From Planctomycetota bacterium (lineage in GTDB: Bacteria > Planctomycetota > Phycisphaerae > WQYP01), in contig JAJZCR010000031.1 in assembly GCA_021851715.1 (NCBI GenBank), positions 1-37,027 of the forward strand: a stretch of 37,027 bases of DNA, in the 5' to 3' direction. Below are positions 8,809 through 16,785 of this stretch, in pieces. How positions within the stretch are numbered: position 1 is the first letter of the stretch; the number at the start of each line of letters is the position of its first letter. The notes beneath the pieces were generated by a model. The model searched no databases. It was not told the origin of the DNA and saw only the letters and a list, made by a program, of their open reading frames with translations. The position numbers were made by a program, and so were the translations under genes.

Positions 8809-9984
8809 ATGTCGTGCCCAAATGGCCTTGCCGGAACCCCATCCGAAAAGCCCAACCCAACGGTACAATGGGATCGTTTGCAGCAGCGGAAGTTTCAAAT
8901 GGATGACTCGGTGGCTGATAATAAAACCACCCCCACGGTGCCCTCAGAGATTTCTTTGTCAGATCTTGATGATTTGCTGGAAGCCGAATCCACGCCACAA
9001 ATTTCCACATTCGTACCGACCACGGAACAAAGGCCGGACCGCCACCCCAAGCGGCTGGACCGGGCTTTTAGCTGGATGACTTCCCTGATGATCCACCTGA
9101 TTACCTTGATGGCCATTCTCATCGCCTACCACATTGTTGCGAATCACTTCAAACCGCAGCCACAGCCCATGGTTATTCCGGCCGCATTTTTCGGTGGTAC
9201 CGTCAATTCACGCCACATGCAAAGCAATATCAGAGGCAGCAGCGCGGCACGGCGCGTGCAAAAGCAACTGCAGATGAAATCATGGTCGGCCGCGGTTTCC
9301 CCGCGTTCGCTTTCCGCCCTGCTGCACGATAGCGCCAAGCACCAGAAAAACCTGGAAATTGGCCTAGGATCCGGTGCGTCCGCAGGTGCCCAGGCCTTTA
9401 GTGGAACCGGCTCTTTATTTGGCAAACTTTCCGGGCATATCGGCAGTGGTCCGGTTACCAGTTTTTTTGGCGTTGCCACCCACGCTCAGCGGGTTGTGTA
9501 CCTGGTTGATACATCCGGGTCCATGATCGGAAAATTGCACCTGGTGAAGCGGGCGGTACGGAAATCTCTGCGCGGTTTATTTCCCTTCCAAAAATTTGCG
9601 GTTATTGTGTTTGCTCATGAATTCCGCATCTTAGGGCCGGCGCATCTGCTTCCAGCCCAGGCATTTTATCGCCATTCTATTGATGTGACACTAAAGACCA
9701 TTGTCGCCGAAGGGGCCAATGACAATATGCTCCATCCTTTCACACGCCCCTTCCAGGCAGCCTTTGCCATGCATCCCAATGTCATCTATTTTTTAACGGA
9801 CGGCCACTTTGACAAACGCCTGATTCACTACGTCGCCCGGTTGAATCGGCACGCACACGTGCAAGTATGCACATTCGCTTTTCTCGATCATGATCCGGTG
9901 TTCCAACAACGGCTCCGTAGAATCGCACGAGAAACCGGCGGCAAATTTGAATATGTATCGCGAAGAATTCTCGATAACCAGTAA
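8809..9984 (+). CDS. Membrane-anchored VWA protein with TonB-like N-terminal segment (intact MIDAS)
   Basis: A 391-aa protein (ATG 8809, GAGG six nt upstream; ATG 8899 is an alternative). Layout: acidic cytoplasmic N-terminus (1-85), one membrane segment (about 89-111), a Gly/Ser-rich linker (about 180-222), and a VWA domain from about 226 to 388. The MIDAS motif is DTSGS (234-238), with a second metal-site element LTDG (Asp331). The membrane segment carries Ser92-x3-His96, the pattern found in TonB and TolA, which contact ExbD/TolR. A Lys-Pro-Gln-Pro stretch follows the membrane exit, also as in TonB. It heads a cluster with ExbB- and ExbD-like genes. I infer a proton-motive-force-coupled VWA transducer; its ligand is unknown. 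Confidence 0.8.
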   Translation: MSCPNGLAGTPSEKPNPTVQWDRLQQRKFQMDDSVADNKTTPTVPSEISLSDLDDLLEAESTPQISTFVPTTEQRPDRHPKRLDRAFSWMTSLMIHLITLMAILIAYHIVANHFKPQPQPMVIPAAFFGGTVNSRHMQSNIRGSSAARRVQKQLQMKSWSAAVSPRSLSALLHDSAKHQKNLEIGLGSGASAGAQAFSGTGSLFGKLSGHIGSGPVTSFFGVATHAQRVVYLVDTSGSMIGKLHLVKRAVRKSLRGLFPFQKFAVIVFAHEFRILGPAHLLPAQAFYRHSIDVTLKTIVAEGANDNMLHPFTRPFQAAFAMHPNVIYFLTDGHFDKRLIHYVARLNRHAHVQVCTFAFLDHDPVFQQRLRRIARETGGKFEYVSRRILDNQ

Positions 9985-10218
9985 TTACCGTGCCATTTTT
10001 GACACGCCCAACCACCGTTTGCGACAGAATTGTCACAATTAAATCATCTTTATGCAGGCCATTTCCGGCTATTCCCTGCCGAAAAAACGCCAATATGCGG
10101 CTAAACGCTCACAAAACGGGCATATTGCAGAAAATATTTATCCGTTGGCATCGCCATTGCTAACTGAACTTTAACGCTGGCCACGGAACCCAGCGTCAGG
10201 CGGATGGAGTTTTCCACC

Positions 10219-11250
10219 ATGACTCAAGCCTCTTCCCAAAAAACCCAGGAAACCACGGCCGCGCCATCGGAAGTGTCGGACCAGGATGAAAAGGTCTCCG
10301 CCGGCAGTGAAATGCCGGAATGGATTGATCGTGCCATTCCCTGGATCTCATCCGCGCTCATCCATGCCGGTGTCCTGCTTTTGTTCTTATTCGCTTGGCA
10401 GGTGGTTAAAACCGTCGTCCACCAGAAGCCTCAGCCCATCATCATTCCCCAGAACTGGACCACCCATTTTTCACTCCACCCCGGTGGCCACCCGCATCCG
10501 GGCAATAACAATAACCCCGCACGCAGCGCCAGGCAAAATTTGAAAAAAATCCTGGAGTCCAAAGCCTGGAATACCAGCGTTACACCAACGAAGGTCAATG
10601 CACTGGTAGCACCATCCCACAGCAGCATGGCTTTTATCGCCGTGGGACCACATGGAGGCTCCAGCGCCGGCGGTACACTGGCACCCTTCGGTGTGCCGGG
10701 CGGCGGCATGGGTAGCGGTCCGAAATCCAGTTTCATCGGCAACGGCGGTAACGCTACCCGCATCGTCTACATTCTGGATCATGAAGGCAGCATGCTGGAA
10801 AACTTCACGTATCTCAAGCATCACCTGCGTAAATCCATTGACGGACTCGTGCCCTTGCAATCCTTTGCCGTCATTGTGTTTCGCAAAAATTACAGAATTC
10901 TGGGCCCAAATCGGCTGGTGCATGCCACGCTTCGCAATAAGCAGGCATTTTTCAGACGGTTCAGCACCGTAGCGCCCGCCGGTGGCGCGAAATATCGGTA
11001 TCGCTATTTCGCACGGCCATTTAAGGCGGCGTTTCGCCTGCGGCCGCAAATTATCTACTTCCTCACCAAGGGAGCCTTTGACCCTAAGCTGATTTCCTAC
11101 ATCAGGAGCCTTAATAAAAAGCACGCCGTACACATTTATACCTACGCCTTTACCCTGCAAGATCGAGTATCCCGCGAAAACCTTAAAAAAATTGCCCACC
11201 AAAATGGCGGCCAATACAAATATATTTCCCGGCAGGAGGCCAACGACTGA
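10219..11250 (+). CDS. Membrane-anchored VWA paralogue with degenerate MIDAS
   Basis: A 343-aa paralogue of the preceding gene: polar N-terminus (1-38), one membrane segment (about 42-64) with Ser45-x3-His49, a KPQPIII exit, a Gly-rich linker (about 142-176) and a VWA-like domain (about 179-338). The VWA fold appears kept (IVYIL, SFAVIVF, RILGPNRL and a matching C-terminus), but the metal site is altered. DTSGS of the first protein is DHEGS here (187-191), and LTDG is LTKG (Lys284). It has therefore probably lost metal-dependent ligand binding and may act as a structural partner. ATG 10219 has GGAG nine nt upstream; ATG 10204 in frame is less likely because the AGGCGG before it abuts it. Confidence 0.78.
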   Translation: MTQASSQKTQETTAAPSEVSDQDEKVSAGSEMPEWIDRAIPWISSALIHAGVLLLFLFAWQVVKTVVHQKPQPIIIPQNWTTHFSLHPGGHPHPGNNNNPARSARQNLKKILESKAWNTSVTPTKVNALVAPSHSSMAFIAVGPHGGSSAGGTLAPFGVPGGGMGSGPKSSFIGNGGNATRIVYILDHEGSMLENFTYLKHHLRKSIDGLVPLQSFAVIVFRKNYRILGPNRLVHATLRNKQAFFRRFSTVAPAGGAKYRYRYFARPFKAAFRLRPQIIYFLTKGAFDPKLISYIRSLNKKHAVHIYTYAFTLQDRVSRENLKKIAHQNGGQYKYISRQEAND

Positions 11251-11360
11251 CAGAAGGATAAATGCATCCAGATGATCGCCGGTTTTTACATTGAACGGCG
11301 TTGCTTTTGGATTTTTGAATGAATGTTAATTTACCACGGATCTCTATTTCAGGAGGTTTT

Positions 11361-12203
11361 ATGTTTCGTTCCTACTCCAGTTCCAAGTTTCGCTTGGCCT
11401 TACTCGGCTTGCTGATGGCTTTCTCAGTCCTGGCTCTAGGCCATACCGCCTTTGCCCAGATGGGTGGTGGAGGCGCCACCAAAGCCTATCATCCCAACCC
11501 GATTCTCATTGGGCTGGACTACACCGTTATTGCGGTGTTGGTGTTGGCTTCGTTGGCCAGCGTCGCGTTGATCATTGATGCCCTTATCCACATCCGTGCA
11601 AGCAAAATTTTGCCCGTGGAAACCACCGAACATGTACGCACGCTGATCAATGCCCGGCAATTTAAAGATCTTATGGATTTTACCGCCACCGATGAAAGCT
11701 TTGTTTCCAAATCGCTTTACGCGGCGGTGCGCCGGGCGCACCTGGGTTATGCGGCCATGCGCGATGGACTGGAAAGCGAAATGGCTGACCAGACATCCAA
11801 CTTGTTTCGCCGGGTGGAAATGCTCAACGTCATCGGAAACATCGGGCCACTGATCGGATTGCTCGGCACCGTCCTGGGTATGATCATGGCATTTATGGCC
11901 TTGCACTACACGGGCGGACATGCCAAAGTCACCGACCTTTCTTACGGTATTGCTACAGCATTGTGGCATACGTTCGGCGGTTTGGCTGTGGCCATCCCAT
12001 CGCTGGTGGCCTTCGGATTCTTCCGCAACAAGATCGATAAGATCACCGCCAGAGCGGCCATGCTCTCAGAAGAGCTGTTGGAAACGCTCCGTCCAGCGGA
12101 AGCTAAAGCATCGCCTGCAGCCGCAGCCAGTGCCGAATCGCGCACGCCCGCGGCACGCCCGGTTCCCCGTCGTGCCGGTGTCGATTCCACCAAGGAAGCT
12201 TGA
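11361..12203 (+). CDS. MotA/TolQ/ExbB-like proton channel protein
   Basis: A 280-aa inner-membrane protein of the ExbB/TolQ/MotA family, the stator that with ExbD forms a proton channel. Residues 1-32 form a signal peptide (LLGLLMAFSVLAL...TAFA), seen in some ExbB proteins. Membrane segments are at about 52-75, 160-182 and 195-221. The channel-lining block GPLIGLLGTVLGM (162-174) contains the conserved Thr170, and TFGGLAVAIPS (204-214) matches the third helix. A cytoplasmic Ala/Pro-rich tail follows 240. ATG 11361 has AGGAGG four nt upstream. It sits between the VWA pair and two ExbD genes, implying that it powers them. Confidence 0.92.
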   Translation: MFRSYSSSKFRLALLGLLMAFSVLALGHTAFAQMGGGGATKAYHPNPILIGLDYTVIAVLVLASLASVALIIDALIHIRASKILPVETTEHVRTLINARQFKDLMDFTATDESFVSKSLYAAVRRAHLGYAAMRDGLESEMADQTSNLFRRVEMLNVIGNIGPLIGLLGTVLGMIMAFMALHYTGGHAKVTDLSYGIATALWHTFGGLAVAIPSLVAFGFFRNKIDKITARAAMLSEELLETLRPAEAKASPAAAASAESRTPAARPVPRRAGVDSTKEA

Positions 12204-12282
12204 TGGGCCGCTGAATATTCGTCCGAATGGCTGCCGGTTGCGCCACCTTTCGGGCCGCATTGATTAATGGAGTAGATACACG

Positions 12283-12738
12283 ATGAGTCGCCGCGGCATT
12301 ACACCCATGCAAAGTGAGCACGTCAATGTCACCCCGCTGATTGACGTGGTGATGTGTCTGATCATCTTTTTTCTGCTGGTCGGGCACATTGCCAAAAAAG
12401 CCGAGGTCAAGGGGGTGAGAATTCCCTCCACCAAGCATGGCAAGGATTTAGTCGGTAAAAGCGGCCAGTTGATCATCAACCTGGTGCCACGACCGCCGTT
12501 GGTGGTCGGCCAGCAACGCAGTCCCAAGGTTGTTATCTGGGGCGAACGGGTCAGTTATGACCTGTTGCCGGGTAAATTGCGTGAGTATGTCAACGATTAT
12601 AAACGCACGCACACAGTGGTAAAGCTGGTTATTCGAGCGGATAAATCCATCCAATACAAATATATCGCGCCGGTGCTGATCGACTGTGCCAGCGTCGGAA
12701 TTTCCAGCATACATTTTATGACCCGGAGGCCCGGATGA
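12283..12738 (+). CDS. ExbD/TolR-family protein 1
   Basis: A 151-aa protein with a short cytoplasmic N-terminus, one membrane segment (about 17-36) and a periplasmic domain. The segment VNVTPLIDVVMCLIIFFLL holds the conserved proton-path Asp21, equivalent to Asp25 of ExbD. The periplasmic domain contains a Pro/Gln-rich insertion (about 68-85) before a typical ExbD end (VVKLVIRADKSIQYKYI...VL..C...GIS). ATG 12283 has GGAG upstream. It lies 79 bp after the ExbB-like gene and 31 bp before a second ExbD, suggesting an ExbB with two different ExbD chains. Confidence 0.92.
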   Translation: MSRRGITPMQSEHVNVTPLIDVVMCLIIFFLLVGHIAKKAEVKGVRIPSTKHGKDLVGKSGQLIINLVPRPPLVVGQQRSPKVVIWGERVSYDLLPGKLREYVNDYKRTHTVVKLVIRADKSIQYKYIAPVLIDCASVGISSIHFMTRRPG

Positions 12739-12769
12739 TTGATCCCCGCATTTACCGGAGGCTTTGGCT

Positions 12770-13228
12770 ATGAGTTCTTATCATCCAAAAGGCAAGCGGC
12801 GCATACGCGCGGCAGCCCACGTCGGCCCGAATATGACCCCCATGGTTGACGTGGTCATGGTCATTCTCATATTTTTTATGCTGGGCAGTTCATTTGCGTC
12901 TCCCGACTGGTATCTCACCAACAACACACCGGCCATCAAGGGAGGCCTGAGCAAAAATGTGAAGGTACAGAAAATGCCCGCCACGAGGATACTCATCAAG
13001 CTCACACAAATCGGCAGCCATACCCGTGCTTCCATTGCGGCGTTTCAGACTGAAGACCTTTCCGGCCAATTGTTAAAATGGCTTAAAGACAAAAAGAAAG
13101 CCGCTGGAAAAAATGTCCAGGTGCTGATTTCACCGGCCAATGACGTGCCCTATCAACAGGTCATTACAACGTACAGCGATTGTGTGCAGGCCCAGTATAC
13201 GCATGTGGCATTTTCGTACACCAATTAG
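12770..13228 (+). CDS. ExbD/TolR-family protein 2
   Basis: A 152-aa ExbD-like protein: basic N-terminus (1-19), membrane segment about 23-42 (NMTPMVDVVMVILIFFML) with the conserved Asp27, then a periplasmic domain ending VQVLISPANDVPYQQVI...Y.DCVQAQYTHVAF, an ExbD-type C-terminus. It differs strongly from the first ExbD outside the membrane segment, so it is probably a dedicated second subunit rather than a recent duplicate. ATG 12770 has GGAGG eight nt upstream; an in-frame TTG at 12764 is less likely. Confidence 0.9.
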   Translation: MSSYHPKGKRRIRAAAHVGPNMTPMVDVVMVILIFFMLGSSFASPDWYLTNNTPAIKGGLSKNVKVQKMPATRILIKLTQIGSHTRASIAAFQTEDLSGQLLKWLKDKKKAAGKNVQVLISPANDVPYQQVITTYSDCVQAQYTHVAFSYTN

Positions 13229-13246
13229 ACCCGCGATGGCTTCCCG

Positions 13247-13281
13247 CCACGCACCGCCGTGGGCCCTGCCTTCACAGGCAG
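13247..13281 (+). repeat. Tandem hairpins between exbD2 and the helical-repeat gene
   Basis: Two adjacent stem-loops: CCACG-6 nt-CGTGG (13247-13262) and CTGCCT-TCAC-AGGCAG (13266-13281). No T-run follows. They lie in the 155-bp gap inside the cluster and may stabilise or process the mRNA, lowering expression of the last gene relative to the ExbBD genes. Confidence 0.45.
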
Positions 13282-13383
13282 CATCATGGCGATCCAGCGG
13301 AATCCGGCAGGCAACCATATCCTGAGCCACAATCATGGAATGGTGTTTTGCGGGTCTTAGAGATGATAAATAAGGACATGATC

Positions 13384-16032
13384 ATGAATATGCAGTTGCA
13401 GTTCCATGCCACCCAATGCACCAACCGTATAGCCATGGTCGTGGCTTTTGTCTCGCTGTCCGTGGCAATCATGGCCGGGGCCGGCAACCGCGCCGCCGCT
13501 GCGCCGACTGCATCTGCCGGGCAAAGCTTTCCCGGTCCGACCCTGCAGACCCGATACGTCATGCATCTGGAAAATCTGGGCCTGGCCAATTTACTGGCCC
13601 GGGCCGCCAAGGAGCACCAAGGAACACCATCGGCACCCTTGTTTGAGTCGGGCGTCATTTACGCTCGCTGGACCAGCCTGGCCCGTCATCCAGAAGAGCA
13701 GGCCTCCCTGGCCCCGCAGTTTGTGGCCCATCTGCAGGCTTACCTGGCCGCCAATTCCAACGCCACCATGGTGGATGGTGCCTGGGCTACCAATCAGGCC
13801 AAGTTTCTGTTTGCCTATATTGTGCCGCCGATAGTCGATCACATCGAATACTGGTCCTCCACCACGGCTGATCGCGCCAAGCTTGCGCCGGTAGCCAAGC
13901 TCTCGCGCGATCTTTTAAGCGACGCCGATGGTTACTACCAGCGGATTATCCACAAGCTCAACTTGGCCACCACGTTTACCCATGCCGATGAAGTGGTTTA
14001 TCAGCAAGCATCCAGCGGCCAGGCGGAAGTGTCTTATTACCTGGCCTATGCCGATTATTACACCGGTTTGTCTCTGGCACCGACCGACGCCGCCCACAAA
14101 ACGATGTTGGATCAGACCGTCAAATTGGCAATCAAGTGGATCAAGCCTGGGCCGGCTTCCGGCGTCTATTACCAGGCCCTGCTGCTGGCTGGAAAAGCGC
14201 AACTGCAAGCTGCCGAATACAGCTCCGCCATCGCAACACTGCAAAAGGCTCAGCTCTCGGCTGCGCCGCTTTGGGTTCAATACCAAAGCCGCTATCAACA
14301 GGTTGTGGCGATGCTCAGAGCCAACCACCCGCGAGAAGCCATTACCACGCTCAAGGCCTATGAAACGTGGATTCGTAGTGAAAAATCCATCAATACCCCC
14401 GGTGCCCTCATGGGAGCGCAGTTGCTGCGTTATCGCATTCTTAATGCCCAGGCCAGTATGGCCAGAACGCCTCCCGTCCAAAAATCCGCGCTGGCCGATG
14501 AGGCGGCCACTCTGGCTCTCAAGATCATCAGCACCGCTCCTCAGTACGAAGAGCTGATATTCTCGCACCTTGCCGCGGCGCTGCCCCCCAAGCCCATCTT
14601 TGCCCAGCTCAGTCCGCTCCAATCGCTGGCTTACGCCTGGCTGCAAGCCCAGAAGAAAAATGATGCGTCCGCGGTAGACGCGGTGGACGCCATTCTCGCC
14701 CAAAAAAAAGTCAATCCGGCAATCCGGCGGGAGGCTTTGCTGATCGGCGGCATTTCCAGCTTTCGCCTGGGCCGGCTCACCGATGCGGTCAAACTCAATT
14801 TGGAATTTGTAAAATCCGATCCCCACGATCCACGTGCTCCACATGTGCTGAATCTGGCCCTGTATGAAATCAAGCAACTTAGCCCCACCGCACAGGCTTC
14901 AGCACAGGTCAGTTCGTTAATTTCTCAAGCCCTGCGCCTGGCTTACTTTACCTATCATGAAAAGAAGTGGGCCTTTGCCTACGCCACGCAAATGCAGCAA
15001 TCCGGACACCTGAATCAGGCCATGCATGCGTTCGCTTCCATTGCCCCATCCGATCAATTTTACCTCGATGCCCGCTACGAAATGGTCCGTATTGGCACCA
15101 ATCGGCTGGCCCAGCTTGCCTCAAAAAAGGCTCCGCTGGAACAGCAGCGGCGGGAAGCCCGGCTGCTCTTAAGGAACTGCCGCAACTTTCTAACCCTGCT
15201 CCGGAATCCACCAGCCGCAGTATCCGCGGTCAATTTGAAACGCGCCCAGGGCTATCGACGCGACATCTGGCTTATTCAGGCCGGCACCGCACTCGATCCG
15301 CTGCGGGATCCCAACCGCGCCGCCAAAGCTCTTACCAATCTCGATCGCATTCGCGCAACACTTTCGCCTAGACTCCAGGGCGTCGTTTTACGATACCGCA
15401 TCCGGCAATACCAGTTACAAAACCGCGGCAACCGCATTTTGTCCCTGGTGGAACAATACGCCAAAGAATCTTCACAGAAAGCCACCGACATTATCGAAGG
15501 ACTTATCGGGCAGTATGATCGGGAAAGCCGTAACATCCGCCACAGCAATCCCGTCAAGTCCCGCAGGCTCGCCGCCGATGCCGCAACCCTCATGCAGCAA
15601 CTTATTAATTATCTCAAAAAAGCGCCCAATCCCAACACCGGCGAGATTTACGTTTACTGGCAGCTTTGTGCCGACGAGTTAATTCGCGCTGGTCACGGCC
15701 ACCATGCCATGGCCATTTTCAAAAAACTTGAACATGAAAAACCGCAGGATCTCGAAAATTTCATCGGCGTGGCTCGATCGGCCTATGCCACCGGTGACTA
15801 TAACTACGCCCACAGCCTGTACGTGCGAATTATCCCGCAACTGAAGCCCGGGTCCACCCTGTTTTGGTCCGCCTACCTCTACCTCATTCGCAGCAATCAG
15901 GCCATGGGAAAAAATCAGGAGGCAACACGATCGTCTCTGAAATCTTTAAATGCCATTTATGGTGCCACCATCGGTGGCAAATATTTCCACCAGCAATTTG
16001 AAAAACTGCTCGCCAGCTACACCATCAATTAA
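13384..16032 (+). CDS. Large exported helical-repeat (TPR-like) protein
   Basis: An 882-aa protein with a signal peptide (about 1-40: hydrophobic MVVAFVSLSVAIMAGAG, then Ala-rich cleavage region). The rest is Ala/Leu/Gln-rich and almost entirely helical, with TPR-like units such as YYQALLLAGKAQLQAAEYSSAIATL, ISSFRLGRLTDAVKLN, MHAFASIAP...YLDARYEMVRIG and VARSAYATGDYNYAHSLYVRI, in short stretches spread along the chain. It should act in the periplasm as a scaffold. ATG 13384 has AAGGA seven nt upstream; ATGs at 13363, 13378 and 13390 are also in frame. It closes the VWA-ExbB-ExbD-ExbD cluster. No enzyme motif is seen. Confidence 0.78.
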   Translation: MNMQLQFHATQCTNRIAMVVAFVSLSVAIMAGAGNRAAAAPTASAGQSFPGPTLQTRYVMHLENLGLANLLARAAKEHQGTPSAPLFESGVIYARWTSLARHPEEQASLAPQFVAHLQAYLAANSNATMVDGAWATNQAKFLFAYIVPPIVDHIEYWSSTTADRAKLAPVAKLSRDLLSDADGYYQRIIHKLNLATTFTHADEVVYQQASSGQAEVSYYLAYADYYTGLSLAPTDAAHKTMLDQTVKLAIKWIKPGPASGVYYQALLLAGKAQLQAAEYSSAIATLQKAQLSAAPLWVQYQSRYQQVVAMLRANHPREAITTLKAYETWIRSEKSINTPGALMGAQLLRYRILNAQASMARTPPVQKSALADEAATLALKIISTAPQYEELIFSHLAAALPPKPIFAQLSPLQSLAYAWLQAQKKNDASAVDAVDAILAQKKVNPAIRREALLIGGISSFRLGRLTDAVKLNLEFVKSDPHDPRAPHVLNLALYEIKQLSPTAQASAQVSSLISQALRLAYFTYHEKKWAFAYATQMQQSGHLNQAMHAFASIAPSDQFYLDARYEMVRIGTNRLAQLASKKAPLEQQRREARLLLRNCRNFLTLLRNPPAAVSAVNLKRAQGYRRDIWLIQAGTALDPLRDPNRAAKALTNLDRIRATLSPRLQGVVLRYRIRQYQLQNRGNRILSLVEQYAKESSQKATDIIEGLIGQYDRESRNIRHSNPVKSRRLAADAATLMQQLINYLKKAPNPNTGEIYVYWQLCADELIRAGHGHHAMAIFKKLEHEKPQDLENFIGVARSAYATGDYNYAHSLYVRIIPQLKPGSTLFWSAYLYLIRSNQAMGKNQEATRSSLKSLNAIYGATIGGKYFHQQFEKLLASYTIN

Positions 16033-16049
16033 CTCGTGGAGCGTTATAA

Positions 16050-16733
16050 TTACAAGCTTATTCCCGCCACCGCGGAGAGCCATTCCCGGGCAATAATCCA
16101 CTGCCCCGCCGCATGGGGATGCACGCCGTCAAACAGCCAGTAGTCCGGCCCGGTTGTGGCTGCTGCACGCTCCAGCGGTTCCTGCAGCGGTACAAAAAAC
16201 GCCTGCCATTCTTCCGCCAATTGGCGCACCTTGCGCTGGCAAGGTCGCAAGCGAGAACACAACTCCGGCGCAACGGCCGATGGGTCCGCCACACTTACCC
16301 CCGCCGCCGCGGATGGCAGCAGGAAAGGCTCGCATAAAACCAATCGTATCTGCGGAAAATTCCGTCGCGTCATTTCCAGCAACTGCCGGTAATGCAACTC
16401 GAAAGCCGCCATATCCACCGCCGGGCGCAGACGGTCCCGCAGCACCTCGTTGACCCCCACCAGCACACTGAGTATGGTCGGTTTTAACGCCAGGCAATCC
16501 TGCTGCCAGCGTGCCAATAAATCGGTTAAACCATTGCCGCTGACTCCCCTATTCTCAAATTTGAGTTGCAACTCCGGAAATTCCGCCTGAAGCTTGGCCG
16601 CCACAATCATCGCCCAGCCTGATCCCAGGCGATAGCTTGTACCCACCTCCTCCGGTTTACGGAACGCATTGGTGATGGAGTCCCCCTGAAACAAAACCAA
16701 ACTGCCCGGAGCAAGCGTTTTTATCTGCAACAT
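16050..16733 (-). CDS. SGNH/GDSL-family hydrolase
   Basis: A 227-aa SGNH-fold esterase/lipase-like protein. Block I is FQGDSITN (nucleophile Ser19), block II is in GVSGNGLTDLL, block III is LVGVNEVL (Asn followed by Glu rather than the usual Asp), and block V is DGVHPH (Asp202, His205), so the catalytic set is complete. ATG 16733 is chosen because conserved sequence starts just after it; the open frame continues to 16889 into tyrS with no homology. No ribosome-binding site is obvious. It follows tyrS by 52 bp and converges on the helical-repeat gene with 17 bp between stops. No signal peptide is seen, so a cytoplasmic substrate is likely; which one is unknown. Confidence 0.87.
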   Translation of the reverse strand: MLQIKTLAPGSLVLFQGDSITNAFRKPEEVGTSYRLGSGWAMIVAAKLQAEFPELQLKFENRGVSGNGLTDLLARWQQDCLALKPTILSVLVGVNEVLRDRLRPAVDMAAFELHYRQLLEMTRRNFPQIRLVLCEPFLLPSAAAGVSVADPSAVAPELCSRLRPCQRKVRQLAEEWQAFFVPLQEPLERAAATTGPDYWLFDGVHPHAAGQWIIAREWLSAVAGISL

Positions 16734-16785
16734 AACAACAATCCATGAACAAAGTGCCGATTCAACTTTCCGGCTTCCACTGGTG

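Noticed and set aside
10028..10040. AATTGT...ACAATT near-palindrome between the two VWA genes
   Set aside because: Short and with no matching regulator or second copy, so not called an operator.
10471..11214. 247-aa minus-strand open frame
   Set aside because: Shadow of the second VWA gene; no recognisable domain.
13915..14877. 320-aa minus-strand open frame
   Set aside because: Antisense to the helical-repeat gene, which has a signal peptide, ribosome-binding site and repeat pattern.
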